64,000 nucleotides of DNA from CAZUDI01 sp964618975 (GTDB lineage Bacteria; Desulfobacterota; Desulfomonilia; UBA1062): assembly GCA_964618975.1 (NCBI GenBank), contig CAZUDI010000001.1, forward strand, positions 199,791 through 263,790. The letters run 5' to 3'. Below, in pieces: positions 52,698 to 62,316 of this stretch; position 1 is the first letter of the stretch; every line of letters starts with the position of its first letter. The notes beneath the pieces were generated by a model that worked only from the letters and a program-made list of their open reading frames with translations, had not been told where the DNA came from and searched no databases. The translations under genes were made by a program, and so were the position numbers.

Positions 52698-54704
52698 GTG
52701 CAGACAGGCCTGCTTACCGATATCATAATCATTCTGGGACTCTCCGTCACGGTCATGCTCGTGATCCTGCGTTTCCGGGTACCGGCAATCATCGGTTACC
52801 TGCTGACCGGGATCCTGGCCGGCCCGCACGGGCTCAGGCTCATCGGCGCCGTGCACGAGGTGGAGCTCATCTCCGAGGTGGGGGTGGTGCTGCTGCTGTT
52901 CTCCATCGGCATCGAGTTCTCGCTGAGGAACCTCCTCCAGATCCGGCGGGCCGTCTTCGTCGGCGGCACACTGCAGGTCGTCCTGACCGTGAGCGTGTGC
53001 GCCCTCATCGCCTCCGGCCTGGGTTTTCCCGCGCCCAAGGCGCTGTTCTTCGGGTTTCTCTTCGCCCTGAGCTCCACGGCCGTGGTCCTCAAGATCCTGA
53101 CGGAGAGGGCCCAGATCGAGACCCCCCACGGCAAGATCGCCCTGGCGATCCTCATCTTCCAGGACATGGTCGTGGTGCCCATGATGATCCTCACCCCCCT
53201 GCTGGCAGGGATGTCGGGGCCGAGCGGGACGCCGCCGCTGATCCTCGTGGCGCGCGGATGTCTCCTGATCCTCTTCCTGATAGCGGCCTACAAATGGATC
53301 GTACCGGCCCTGCTCTTCCAGGTGGCCAAGACCAAGAGTCGCGAGCTGTTCCTGATCAGTGTCGTGTTCATCTGCTTCTCCGTGGCCTGGCTCACGTCCT
53401 CGATGGGCCTGTCCCTGGCCCTGGGGGCCTTCCTGGCCGGGCTGATCATCTCCGAGTCCGAATACAGTCACGAGGCCCTGGGGAGAATCCTGCCCTCGCG
53501 GGACATCTTCGTGAGCTTCTTCTTCATCTCCATCGGCATGCTCATGGACGTGGGCTTCCTCCTTGGCAACCCCGCCTACCTGATGCTGCTCACCGCCTGT
53601 GTGATATTCATCAAGGTCCTCACCGGGGCTATCGCCACCGGCGCCCTGGGCTACCCGCTGCGCACCGTCGTGCTGACCGGGCTGGCCCTGGCCCAGGTGG
53701 GGGAATTCTCCTTCATCCTCTCGCGCTCGGGCATGGAACTCGGCCTCCTGGACGAGCATGCCTACCAGCTCTTCCTGAACATCTCGCTGCTCTCCATGGC
53801 CGTCACCCCGGCCCTGATCCACTTCTCCGCCCCCCTGGCCGAGCAGGCCATGCGCCTGCCCCTGCCACTTAGCCTCAAACAGGGCCGCATGGCGCTCTCC
53901 CCCCTTGGCGATCCGGAGAGCGCCGCGCCGCTGACCGATCACCTCATCATCATCGGGTTCGGTGTGAACGGCCGCAATGTGGCCCGCGCCGCAAACAGGG
54001 CCGGCATCCCCTTCTGTGTGCTCGAGCTCAACCCCGAGACCGTGAGGGCCGAACGGGAGGCCGGGGTGCCCATCGTCTACGGCGATGCCTGCCAGGACGC
54101 CGTGCTGACGCACGTGCGCATCGAGCACGCCCGCACCGTGGTCACGGCCCTGCCCGATGCGGCCTCCACCCGCCGGATCGTCTCCCTGGCCCGGCAGCTC
54201 AATCCGCGGGTGCACATCATCGCCCGCACGCGCTTCATCGCCGAGGTGGGCCCGCTCTTCGACCTCGGGGCCGACGAGGTCGTGCCCGAGGAATTCGAGA
54301 CCTCGATCGAGATCTTTTCGCGCGTGCTCTCCGGCTACCTGATCCCCTCCGAGGACATCGAGCGCCTGGCGCGCGAGCTGCGTGCGGACGGCTACGGGCT
54401 CTTCCGCCGCCCCACCTTCGACAGCGGCACGCTGCACGACCTCTCGCTGGAGCTCTCGGAGCTCAAGATCACCGCCTTGCGCCTGCACGCCGGCAGTGCC
54501 TGCGACGGCAGGACCTTAAAGGAGATCGAGCTGCGCAAGCGGCACCGGGTCAGCGTCCTGGCCCTCCGCCGCCGGGGCGGGATCATCCTCAATCCCTCCG
54601 GCGATGAGATGCTCCTGGCGGGCGACGAGCCCATCGTGGCCGGCAAGATGGAAGACATTACGGCGGTCAAGCCCCTCTTCCGCTCGCAGGGAGACCCCTC
54701 ATAG
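52698..54704 (+). CDS. KefB-type cation:proton antiporter with TrkA domains
   Basis: 668 residues. About 12 membrane helices in residues 1-380 form the CPA2 Na+/H+ exchanger domain (VPAIIGYLLTGILAGPHGL, FSIGIEFSL, ALSSTAVVLKIL, FLAGLIISESEYSH). Residues about 415-530 are TrkA-N (HLIIIGFGVNGRNVARAANR), and the end is TrkA-C (EIELRKRHRVSVLALRR). It probably exports K+ or Na+ in exchange for H+ under nucleotide control. The start is GTG at 52698 with GGGAGGG upstream. Single gene. Confidence 0.9.
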   Translation: MQTGLLTDIIIILGLSVTVMLVILRFRVPAIIGYLLTGILAGPHGLRLIGAVHEVELISEVGVVLLLFSIGIEFSLRNLLQIRRAVFVGGTLQVVLTVSVCALIASGLGFPAPKALFFGFLFALSSTAVVLKILTERAQIETPHGKIALAILIFQDMVVVPMMILTPLLAGMSGPSGTPPLILVARGCLLILFLIAAYKWIVPALLFQVAKTKSRELFLISVVFICFSVAWLTSSMGLSLALGAFLAGLIISESEYSHEALGRILPSRDIFVSFFFISIGMLMDVGFLLGNPAYLMLLTACVIFIKVLTGAIATGALGYPLRTVVLTGLALAQVGEFSFILSRSGMELGLLDEHAYQLFLNISLLSMAVTPALIHFSAPLAEQAMRLPLPLSLKQGRMALSPLGDPESAAPLTDHLIIIGFGVNGRNVARAANRAGIPFCVLELNPETVRAEREAGVPIVYGDACQDAVLTHVRIEHARTVVTALPDAASTRRIVSLARQLNPRVHIIARTRFIAEVGPLFDLGADEVVPEEFETSIEIFSRVLSGYLIPSEDIERLARELRADGYGLFRRPTFDSGTLHDLSLELSELKITALRLHAGSACDGRTLKEIELRKRHRVSVLALRRRGGIILNPSGDEMLLAGDEPIVAGKMEDITAVKPLFRSQGDPS

Positions 54705-55066
54705 GCGCTGCCCCTGGGAGCCCCGACCGGGGATGGGCCATCAGCGTTGGCCCCGCAAAGGGTCCTCGATTCCGCGACCCGACCACCGTCGGGTTCGTGT
54801 TCCCCAAAAGGCTCATGGGACCAGGCAGAAACGGCGGAGAGACCCACGCCCCTATTTAACGCTTGACACGCCGCACGATGTCGATTAGTGGATAATGCAT
54901 CTGGGAGAATAAAAATATCGGACTTGAATCCTACCTTACGAAGGAAGCATCCCCTGTTTCCCTTTTCAAGCAAAATTCACTGATGATATCTTGACGCTTT
55001 CAGAAATACAAAACACAGGTTCTCTGAGCTTGCCAAGCTTAAAGGATCTGGAACATGAGGTAATGC
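54705..55066. other. Leader region of the cold-shock gene
   Basis: 362 bp without a supported gene. It is likely to contain the long 5' leader usual for csp mRNAs. TTGACA at about 54863 and TTGACG at 54990 are possible -35 boxes but no good -10 box is at the right spacing. Confidence 0.4.
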
Positions 55067-55267
55067 ATGGCAAAAGGAACAGTGAAGTGGTTCAACGAGT
55101 CAAAGGGTTTCGGTTTCATCACCACGGAAGGCGGGGACGACGTCTTCGTTCACCACACCTCGATCAGAGAGGATGGCTTCAGGACACTCGATGAGGGCCA
55201 GAATGTGACCTTTGACATCGTCGAAGGACCCAAGGGGCCCCAGGCATCCAACGTATATAAATCCTAA
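55067..55267 (+). CDS. Cold-shock protein (CspA family)
   Basis: 66 residues: MAKGTVKWFNESKGFGFITT contains RNP1 (KGFGFI), and DDVFVHHTSI is RNP2. Single-stranded RNA/DNA-binding OB fold; acts as an RNA chaperone. GAGG lies 8 to 9 bases before the ATG. Followed at once by a strong terminator. Confidence 0.95.
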   Translation: MAKGTVKWFNESKGFGFITTEGGDDVFVHHTSIREDGFRTLDEGQNVTFDIVEGPKGPQASNVYKS

Positions 55268-55278
55268 GCAACCCTTAA

Positions 55279-55310
55279 GGGGCCGGCGCCTGCCTGCAGG
55301 CGCCGGCCCC
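55279..55310 (+). terminator. Rho-independent terminator of the cold-shock gene
   Basis: GGGGCCGGCGCCTGC pairs with GCAGGCGCCGGCCCC over a 2-base centre, then TTATTTCG. Confidence 0.85.
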
Positions 55311-55432
55311 TTATTTCGACCGACCCCCTCTCGGGGGCCAGTTTCCCGAAAACCACTGCCGTCACGCAATCAAGCGCGACAGCCCTGGGCCAAATGACCC
55401 AACAACCCCCGCAGCTTACCCTGTTGTCCGGC

Positions 55433-57565
55433 TCACCTGTCACCCGCGAGCCCCCCCCTTTGCTCCGGCCGCGCGGCCTTTTGGCGCCCGGGGATCAGCC
55501 CGCGATAGCGGGCGTAGTCCACCATGCGGCGGAAGGCGTACACGGCGCGCTCCGGCGCGGGATAGCACGGCACGCCCAGGGCGGAAAAGCCCTCCTGCAG
55601 GTGTCGGACCTCGCGGGTCGTGCCGCCGTAGGAGCTGACGAAGACGGGCTTTTCGGGATGGCTGCCCACGATCCCGCCGAAGGCCTCCTGGAGGTCGAAG
55701 ATGCTCTCGGGCATGAGCACGAAGACGATCAGCAGCGCGTCGATGTCCGGCTGATCGATCAGGCACTGCGCGATATGGCGCATGGTGGCCTGCGAGCCGT
55801 GCTGCTCCACCGCCGACCAGATGTCCACGGGGTTGCGTACCGGCGCCCAGGCCGGCATCACCTCCCGCAGACGCGCGAGCGTGCTCTCTGAGAGGGCAGG
55901 CAGCTCGATACCGTACTCCCAGGCGGCGTCCGTAGCGACCACGCAGCCCATGCCCGTGATGGAGAGCACGCCCAGGCCCCGGCCGCGCGGCAGGGGCAGG
56001 GTCTCGAAGGCGGAGAGCACCTCGAAGAGGGCCACGGCATCGTGCACGCGCAACAGTCCCGTGCGGCGGCAGACGGCGTCGAAGACTGCGTCCGAGCCTG
56101 CCAGCGAGCCCGTATGCGAGGCGATGGCCGCCTGGCCGGCCGCGCTCCGCCCGGATTTCACCACCACCACGGGCTTGCGCGCGCTCGAGCGCATGCAGGC
56201 ATCGATGAAGCCTTCGCCGCAGCTGACCCCCTCCAGGTACATGCCGATCGCGGTGGTTTTGTCGTCGGCGGCGAGGTAGTTCAGCAGGTCGCTCTCGTCG
56301 ATGTCGCCCTTGTTGCCGATACAGGCCACCTTGGCTAGGCCGAAGGGCCTCCTTTCCGCGATCCAGCGCGCCCAGCCCGAGGCGATCACGCCCGACTGGC
56401 CGATGAGGGACACCCCGCCCTGGGGGATCGGTTCGAGCCCCACGATCGAGGTGCTCAGTCCCACGTCCGGGTTGAGGACGCCGATGCTGTTGGGCCCCAT
56501 GATGCGGATACCGGCCTGGCGGGCCTTATCCATCAGGGCCTGCTGCTGGCGCTCTCCCGCCTCCCCGATGTCCGCGTAGCCACCCGTGGCCAGGATGATG
56601 CCGCCCACCCCCTTGGCGACGCAGTCGGATAAGGCCGCCTCCACGCTGTCCTTGGGGATCACGATCATGGCCAGGTCCACCACCCCTTGCACCTCGCGGA
56701 CAGTCCGACAGGCCTTCAGTCCCAGGATCTCGCGGGCCGTGGGATTGACGGGGTGAATGCGGCCTTTAAAGCCGGCCTTCAGGAGGTTTCTCAGGATGAT
56801 GTTGCCGCCCTTGCCCGGGCGGCCGGAGGCCCCGATCAGGGCCAGCGAGCGCGGATTGAAGAAGCACTCGAGCGTTATGGGATCGGGACGGGCTTTTCCC
56901 GGAGGTCCGCCGGCGCCTGTCAGGCGCACGAGGGCGTCCACGGCCACGGCGCCCTGCGGGTAGGCCACGAGCGGATTGAGGTCGATCTCGAGGATGTCGC
57001 GGCGCTTGTGGATCAGCCGCGCCAGACGCACGAGGCAGGTCACCACGGCGCCCAGGTCGACGCCAGGCTGTGAGCGGAAACCCCGCAGCAGGGCGTATCC
57101 CCGCAGGCGCTCCAGCATGGAGCGCGCCATGGCCGCATTCAGGGGCGCGAGCTCGATGACCGTGTCGCTGAGGACCTCGGCGAGCTCGCCCCCCATCCCG
57201 ACCAGCACCACGGGCCCGAAGACGGGGTCCTGCCGGGCGCCGAGGATCAGTTCGAGACCGGGGGCGGCCATGGGCTGCACGAGGAGCGCGTGCGGGACCT
57301 GGCTGAAACGGGCCTGCATGGCGCATGCGGCCGCTTGAAGACTTGCGCTGTCACGGATATCGAGCACCACCCCTGCATGCTCGCTCTTGTGGGGCACCTC
57401 TTCCGAGCACACCTTGAGCGCCAGGGGGAATTCCAGGCCGCTTGCCGCATCTTTGAGCTCTGAGGGCGCGTGTGCCAGGACGCCCTCGATCACCGGCAGC
57501 CCCGCCTCCTTAAGCAGGCGCCCGCTCTCGTATTCGTTCAAAGACCTGATGTTATCCTCCGGCAT
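55433..57565 (-). CDS. Acyl-CoA synthetase (NDP-forming), fused beta-alpha
   Basis: 710 residues. The ATP-grasp (beta) half comes first (residues 1-215: FPLALKVCSEEVPHKSEHAGV and ILGARQDPVFGPVVLVGMGG), then the CoA-binding alpha half (SLALIGASGRPGKGG, GIRIMGPNSIGVLNP), with the phospho-His expected in ASHTGSLAGSD. This ADP-forming type makes ATP and a free acid from acyl-CoA, or the reverse. AAAGGGGG precedes ATG 57565; the TTG at 57571 is less likely. The acid used cannot be predicted. Confidence 0.88.
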   Translation of the reverse strand: MPEDNIRSLNEYESGRLLKEAGLPVIEGVLAHAPSELKDAASGLEFPLALKVCSEEVPHKSEHAGVVLDIRDSASLQAAACAMQARFSQVPHALLVQPMAAPGLELILGARQDPVFGPVVLVGMGGELAEVLSDTVIELAPLNAAMARSMLERLRGYALLRGFRSQPGVDLGAVVTCLVRLARLIHKRRDILEIDLNPLVAYPQGAVAVDALVRLTGAGGPPGKARPDPITLECFFNPRSLALIGASGRPGKGGNIILRNLLKAGFKGRIHPVNPTAREILGLKACRTVREVQGVVDLAMIVIPKDSVEAALSDCVAKGVGGIILATGGYADIGEAGERQQQALMDKARQAGIRIMGPNSIGVLNPDVGLSTSIVGLEPIPQGGVSLIGQSGVIASGWARWIAERRPFGLAKVACIGNKGDIDESDLLNYLAADDKTTAIGMYLEGVSCGEGFIDACMRSSARKPVVVVKSGRSAAGQAAIASHTGSLAGSDAVFDAVCRRTGLLRVHDAVALFEVLSAFETLPLPRGRGLGVLSITGMGCVVATDAAWEYGIELPALSESTLARLREVMPAWAPVRNPVDIWSAVEQHGSQATMRHIAQCLIDQPDIDALLIVFVLMPESIFDLQEAFGGIVGSHPEKPVFVSSYGGTTREVRHLQEGFSALGVPCYPAPERAVYAFRRMVDYARYRGLIPGRQKAARPEQRGGLAGDR

Positions 57566-57592
57566 TGCCAACCCCCTTTAAGTTGCATGAAA

Positions 57593-57674
57593 ATCATGGG
57601 CATGCACCCAAAACGAACCTTGCACCCCCCTTGGCGCCGCCAGCGGCGGGGAATTTGACCCTCAGGCCATCAGA
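57593..57674 (+). repeat. Interspersed about 85-bp repeat copy
   Basis: ATCATGGGCATGCACCC, GGCGCCGCCAGCGGCGG, GAATTTGACCCTCAGGCC. A further partial second unit (AAGCAGCC) may follow to about 57725. Confidence 0.7.
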
Positions 57675-57739
57675 GGGGCCCGGAGGGCAGGCCCCGGCCC
57701 CCCTCTGAACCCTGCAAGCAGCCGGTAGAACCACGGCGT

Positions 57740-58132
57740 CTAAAGCGGCACAATGCGTTTGAGGGCCCCGTAGATGGTATAGACCCCGATACAGACGACA
57801 AAGACCCCGAAGGCCAGGCGCAGATAGGCCCCCGAGAAGCGATTGGCAACGAAGGCGCTGGCCCAGGCCCCGAAAAACAGGCCCAGGGCGACGATCAGGG
57901 CCACGCGCAGATCGACGTTGCCGTGGCGGTAGTATTCGATCACGGCCGCCAGGCCCACCGGGGGCAGCAGGATGGCGAGGCTGGTCCCGATGGCCTGGTG
58001 CTGCGAAAAACCGGCGAGGTAGACCAGGGCGGGGACGATGACGACCCCCCCGCCGATGCCGAACAGGCCGGAGACGAGGCCGGCAAAGAGACCGATACCG
58101 ATAAAGACCAGCATGCCTGCGGCGTGGGCCAT
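57740..58132 (-). CDS. TauE/SafE-family membrane protein (half-size)
   Basis: 130 residues, about four membrane helices. GLVSGLFGIGGGVVIVPAL is the conserved repeat start; HQAIGTSLAILLPPVGLAAV follows. Full exporters have two such halves (about 250 residues); this is the single-unit form, which would have to dimerise. Substrates in the family are sulfite, sulfoacetate or other anions. Confidence 0.8.
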   Translation of the reverse strand: MAHAAGMLVFIGIGLFAGLVSGLFGIGGGVVIVPALVYLAGFSQHQAIGTSLAILLPPVGLAAVIEYYRHGNVDLRVALIVALGLFFGAWASAFVANRFSGAYLRLAFGVFVVCIGVYTIYGALKRIVPL

Positions 58133-58506
58133 GGATGATTTCCTCCCCCCGAGAATTTTTACGTCAGGTACGTCCTCTCCCTTAGTTACAGGAATTCATT
58201 CAGATTGCAACCGCTTCCCGGAGAAATATCGCGCCCCTGCCGCCCGCCACCCCGCTGCATCAGCCCCGGACAAGCGGAGCAGCCCCCGACCCTTAGAGCG
58301 CAGGCGGCAGGGGCGCACCAACGCACCAATGAGATGACCGTATCTCGGAGCCCGCCAGCCTTGCGGGAGCAGGGGATGTATCACGTGGCACGCCCTCCCC
58401 CCGCGCCGGGACTCCGGTCAAGACAAGCCTCACGGTCTCTTTGACAGATGCACCCCCTTGGTGTCATAGTGACGCACATGCCACTTCACCCTGAAAGGAG
58501 CCTTCC
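58133..58506. other. Intergenic region, no gene seen
   Basis: 374 bp between divergent genes. Short frames at 58196-58384 and 58205-58444 lack ribosome sites and recognisable content. Confidence 0.45.
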
Positions 58507-59142
58507 ATGAAGAGGACATGGCCCGCTTTGCTCCTCTGTCTGCTCAGCCTGGCCTTGGGCGGCCAGAACGCCCGGGCCCAGACGCCCTGCATGCCCGGGA
58601 CGGAGGCCGCCGTCGGCTGTGCGGCAGATTGTTCTCAGCCTGCCCCCGGGGTGAACCTGCCGCCGGGCCCCGGCACGGACACAGGCCCCCTCTATGCCGC
58701 CGGCGGGGAATACAGGACGCCCCGGCCGAAGGCGCCCGCGGCAGACCCCCGCCGGCAGGCCCCGCCCCCGTGCGACGACCGGCTCGCCTGCACCGAGGAT
58801 CGCTGGGAGAACGTCCAGGGCACCTTCCGCTGCACCCACACCATCAAGCCGGGTTTCTGCGTGATCGGGGGCGTCTGCTACGCCCACCGCCAGGTCAACC
58901 CCGCGAACCCGTGCCAGGAATGCCGGGACGACTGGGGCCAGGCCTACACCACCCGCTGGGGCTTCGATAACGGCAATCCCTGCTCCGACGGCAACCCCTG
59001 CACCTATAACGACCGCTGTGCCTCGGGGAACTGCATCTCTACGGGCTACACCTGCAACGACGGCAATCCCTGCACCACGGACACATGCAACGGCGACGGC
59101 ACCTGCACGCACCGTCAGACCTCCTCGCCGGGGTGCCCCTAG
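58507..59142 (+). CDS. Secreted cysteine-rich protein
   Basis: 211 residues. A Sec signal peptide (MKRTWPALLLCLLSLALG, cleavage likely after ARA at about 24) is followed by a Pro-rich spacer and about 24 cysteines in the rest. The last 60 residues contain repeated units CSDGNPCTYNDRC, CNDGNPCTTDTC and CNGDGTC, a CxDGxPCTxxxxC pattern seen in secreted proteins of delta- and myxobacteria. It is probably disulfide-bonded outside the cell. Function unknown. It ends 13 bp before the radical SAM gene. AAAGGAG precedes the ATG. Confidence 0.75.
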   Translation: MKRTWPALLLCLLSLALGGQNARAQTPCMPGTEAAVGCAADCSQPAPGVNLPPGPGTDTGPLYAAGGEYRTPRPKAPAADPRRQAPPPCDDRLACTEDRWENVQGTFRCTHTIKPGFCVIGGVCYAHRQVNPANPCQECRDDWGQAYTTRWGFDNGNPCSDGNPCTYNDRCASGNCISTGYTCNDGNPCTTDTCNGDGTCTHRQTSSPGCP

Positions 59143-59155
59143 CCCCGGGCCGGCG

Positions 59156-61036
59156 ATGAAGGCGGTCCTGCTTCAACTGCCGGTCCAGTCGCACACCTAC
59201 ACCTACTCCCTGGCCAATATCCCGCTCGCCGCGGGGGGCCTGGCCGCCTACGCCGCTCAGGCCCTGCCGGGGACCGAAATATTGGTCTGCCCGCCCGAGA
59301 TCGCCTCCTTAGGGGGCGACGCGGCCATCCTGCACTGGATCGAGGGGCAGGCCCCCGATGTGGTGGGGTTGAGCCTGTACCTGTGGAACAGCGAGCGTTC
59401 CTTAAGCCTGTGCTCCAGGCTTAAGGAGCGTCTGCCCGGGGTGGTGATCGTCCTGGGCGGGCCCGAGGTCACCCCGGAGAACGACTTCGTCTTTGCGCAA
59501 GAGGTCTTCGACTACGGCGTCACGGGCGAGGGCGAAGTGGCCTTTGCCGAGCTCCTGGCGCACCTGGCGCAAGGGGCCGGCGACATCTCGGGTGTCAGCG
59601 GCCTCAGCTCCCGCCGGGAGGCCAGATGGGGGCACGGCCCCCAACGAGACCCGCTGCCCGACTTGTCCCACCTGCCCTCGCCCTTTCTCGCGGGGCTGGT
59701 GCGGCCGGGATTCAACCGCGAGATGCTGCTGGAGAGCGTGCGCGGCTGCCCCTACCGCTGCAGCTTCTGCTACTACCACAAGCGCGCCCCCAAGGTGCGG
59801 GCCTTCGACCTCGGGCGCATCGCCGCCGAGGTGCTCAGGATTTGCGAACAGGGCGCCCGCGAGCTCACCTTCCTCGACCCCTGCTTCACCCGGCGCCCCG
59901 CGCTGGCTGAGCTGCTGGAGATCCTTAAAGCGGCCCATCGCTCGCACGGGCTCGGCCTCAACTGCGAGCTCAACGCCGAGGACCTCACGCCGGAGCTGGT
60001 GGAGGCCCTGGTCGGCTGCGGGCTCAAGGAGGTGGAGATCGGGCTGCAGACCACCAACCCGGCCGCCCTGGCCCTGGCGCAGCGCCGCTTCGAACCTGCA
60101 TCCTTCCTGCGCGGGGTGTCGCTCCTGCGCGCGGCCGGGGTGCGCGTGCGCACCGACGTCATGGTGGGGCTTGCGGGCGACACCCTCGAGGACGTCCAGG
60201 CCTCCATCGCCTTCGTGCTGGAGCACTCTCTCGCCGACGAGCTCGCCCTCTACCCCGTAAGCGTCCTGCCGGGCACGCGCCTGTGGGAGCAGGCCGCCTC
60301 CCTGGGGGTGCGCCATCTGCGCAAGCCCCCCTATTACGTGCTGGCCACCCGCGAGATGCTGCCCTCCCAGCTGGCCCTGGCCTTCGTGCATGCCGAGCTC
60401 CTAACGGGCAACGACTATTTTCCGGTCAGCCTGCCGCGCGCCGCGCTGACCGGGGCGGCCTCTGCGTCAGACGGGCCGCCGGAGGAGCCCAGGGAGGGGC
60501 TCATCAACCACCTGGTGCTCGAGAAAACGGGCAGCACCGGCATGGAGCCCGCGCGTCTCGGCCAGGGCCTGGCAATCGAGATCGCCTCTTCGGCCTGGCT
60601 CGACGAGCCCGGCCGGCTCGCGCGCGCGCTCACGGGCCTGCTGGAGGCCAATCCCTACACGCTCCTGGACTGGATCATCAAGGAGGAGTGCTTCAGCCTT
60701 CCCGGTCTGGATGCGATCACGGCCCTCGGCCGCGCGCGCCGCCATCCGCTCGACTGCAACCCCCTTTCCACCACCGCCCCCGGGCACTCGCAGCAGGTCT
60801 TCCTGGCCAGCAGCGGGCCGGCCGGCACGATCCATACCCGCATCCTGCCCGACGAGGAGCCCCTGTGGGCCATGCTGCCCCCCGGGGCGCCCCGAGCGGT
60901 AAGGCAGCAACACCTCGACCGCCTCGAAAGGCTCCTGGGCTATCGGCCGCAGGTGCTTTTTCACGAGGTCGCCGTGCTGGAAAGGGGGCCGGTCGACGCG
61001 CATCTTGGCTCCTGGCGGCTGGGCCTCACCCCGTGA
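59156..61036 (+). CDS. B12-binding-domain radical SAM protein
   Basis: 626 residues. Residues 1-150 form a cobalamin-binding-type fold (ANIPLAAGGLAAYAAQ, PDVVGLSLYLWN, VIVLGGPEVTPE). The radical SAM motif is SVRGCPYRCSFCYYHKRAP at about residue 195, followed by EVEIGLQTTNPAAL and TDVMVGLAGDTLED. A C-terminal region of about 200 residues has no recognised family. The family modifies lipids, cofactors or peptides; the substrate is not predicted. ATG 59156 begins the conserved part; no good ribosome site is seen, so it may depend on coupling to the preceding gene. Confidence 0.82.
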   Translation: MKAVLLQLPVQSHTYTYSLANIPLAAGGLAAYAAQALPGTEILVCPPEIASLGGDAAILHWIEGQAPDVVGLSLYLWNSERSLSLCSRLKERLPGVVIVLGGPEVTPENDFVFAQEVFDYGVTGEGEVAFAELLAHLAQGAGDISGVSGLSSRREARWGHGPQRDPLPDLSHLPSPFLAGLVRPGFNREMLLESVRGCPYRCSFCYYHKRAPKVRAFDLGRIAAEVLRICEQGARELTFLDPCFTRRPALAELLEILKAAHRSHGLGLNCELNAEDLTPELVEALVGCGLKEVEIGLQTTNPAALALAQRRFEPASFLRGVSLLRAAGVRVRTDVMVGLAGDTLEDVQASIAFVLEHSLADELALYPVSVLPGTRLWEQAASLGVRHLRKPPYYVLATREMLPSQLALAFVHAELLTGNDYFPVSLPRAALTGAASASDGPPEEPREGLINHLVLEKTGSTGMEPARLGQGLAIEIASSAWLDEPGRLARALTGLLEANPYTLLDWIIKEECFSLPGLDAITALGRARRHPLDCNPLSTTAPGHSQQVFLASSGPAGTIHTRILPDEEPLWAMLPPGAPRAVRQQHLDRLERLLGYRPQVLFHEVAVLERGPVDAHLGSWRLGLTP

Positions 61037-61203
61037 TGCCCCCTGCCTGTGCATGCGCGGGCCCGGGAAGGCCGCCCCTTTTATGGGTATCGCCCCCTGC
61101 CCCGGGATGAGGGTCTGCCGGTGGGCAAGACAGTTCCTCCCCCAAAAAAGGGGGCTGGGAAATCAGCGGCGGGATGTTATAGTGGTCCATACGAACGATC
61201 GAG

Positions 61204-61280
61204 CCGGGGGATGCAGCTCGGGGCCGGCCCTGCCCCCCCCTTGAGAGCGCCCGCGGCGGGAAATCGAACCCGGATCGATG
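61204..61280 (+). repeat. Interspersed repeat copy, diverged
   Basis: GGGGGATGCAGCTCGGGGCC, GAGCGCCCGCGGCGGGAAAT. Lies in the leader of the HD-domain gene. Confidence 0.45.
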
Positions 61281-61292
61281 AGAGGAAGGTAT

Positions 61293-62066
61293 ATGAGCAT
61301 ACACCTGCCCATGAAAAAGAACGCCCGGCTCGGGCAACTGCTCGAGCGCATCAATGCGGACCCTGAGCTGCTGCAGCTGTGGAAATGCGCCAACGTCAAC
61401 GCCGTCGAGCGCAGCGGCATCAGCGACCACGGGGAGATCCACATCCAGATCGTGGCCAACGCGGCGCTCAAGCTGCTGCGCCTGCTGGTCAAGGGCGGGG
61501 TGGAACCCACCGCGGTGCGGGACCACGGCCTGGCAGTGGAGGATGCCGAGGTGATCGTGGTCCTGGCGGCCTGCCTGCACGACATCGGCATCGCCGTGCA
61601 CCGCAACCATCACGAGCACTTCAGCGTCCAGCTGGCCTACCCCAAGGCCCGCTCCCTGCTCATGGGCCTCTATGACGAGCCGGCCCTGACGATCGTAGCC
61701 TCCGAGGCCATGCACGCCATCATCGCCCACAACGCCCGCGAGACCTGCCTGACGATCGAGGCCGGGGTGCTCAAGGTGGCCGACGCCCTGGACATGACCG
61801 AGGGCCGCTCGCGCATCCCCTTCGAGATCGGCAACGTCAACATCCACTCGGTCTCGGCCAAGGCGGTCGACGCGGTGGACATCACCGCCGGCGAGGAGCG
61901 GCCGGTGAGGCTGGTGATCACCCTGGCCAACTCGGCCGGCATCTTCCAGGTGGACGAGCTTTTGCGCAACAAACTCAAGAACTCCTCCATCGCGGGCTTC
62001 GTGGAGATCATCGCCAGGATCGAGGGTGAGATGGAACGCCGCCTGATCGAGGTCTACAAGGCCTGA
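61293..62066 (+). CDS. HD-superfamily phosphohydrolase
   Basis: 257 residues. Metal-binding HD motifs: ISDHGEIHIQIVANAAL (first His), AACLHDIGIAVHRNHHEHFS (HD plus later His), VLKVADALDMTEGRS (last Asp). The C-terminal part (VDITAGEERPVRLVITLANSAGIFQVDELLRNKL) is typical of archaeal-like HD proteins of about 250 residues. It probably cleaves nucleotide phosphates. AGAGGAAGGTAT precedes ATG 61293. Confidence 0.82.
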   Translation: MSIHLPMKKNARLGQLLERINADPELLQLWKCANVNAVERSGISDHGEIHIQIVANAALKLLRLLVKGGVEPTAVRDHGLAVEDAEVIVVLAACLHDIGIAVHRNHHEHFSVQLAYPKARSLLMGLYDEPALTIVASEAMHAIIAHNARETCLTIEAGVLKVADALDMTEGRSRIPFEIGNVNIHSVSAKAVDAVDITAGEERPVRLVITLANSAGIFQVDELLRNKLKNSSIAGFVEIIARIEGEMERRLIEVYKA

Positions 62067-62146
62067 GGCGCGCCGCCGGCGCGCGCCGGCCTTCCCGGTG
62101 AATCAGGCTTGTGCTTGAGGGATGTGCCCGGTATGCCGACAAGAAA

Positions 62147-62224
62147 TCATAGGGATGATCCCCGGGCAAGCCTCAGGACCATGCTTTCCGCTGCAAGCAT
62201 CAGGGAATGCGGCCCCCAGACGAT
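62147..62224 (+). repeat. Interspersed about 85-bp repeat copy (tandem 1)
   Basis: ATCATAGGGATGATCCCCGG, CCGCTGCAAGCATC, GGAATGCGGCCCCCAGACG. Confidence 0.65.
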
Positions 62225-62307
62225 CATGGGTGTGAACCCCAGGGCAAGCTTTGCCCCTGCCTGGCGCCGCCAGCGGCGCGGAATGTGACACAAAACGATT
62301 AAGGTAA
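62223..62307 (+). repeat. Interspersed about 85-bp repeat copy (tandem 2)
   Basis: ATCATGGGTGTGAACCCC, AGGGCAAGCTTTGCCCCT, GGCGCCGCCAGCGGCG, ending CGATTAAGG directly before the metalloprotease-like gene. Confidence 0.7.
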
Positions 62308-62316
62308 GGGCGCCGG

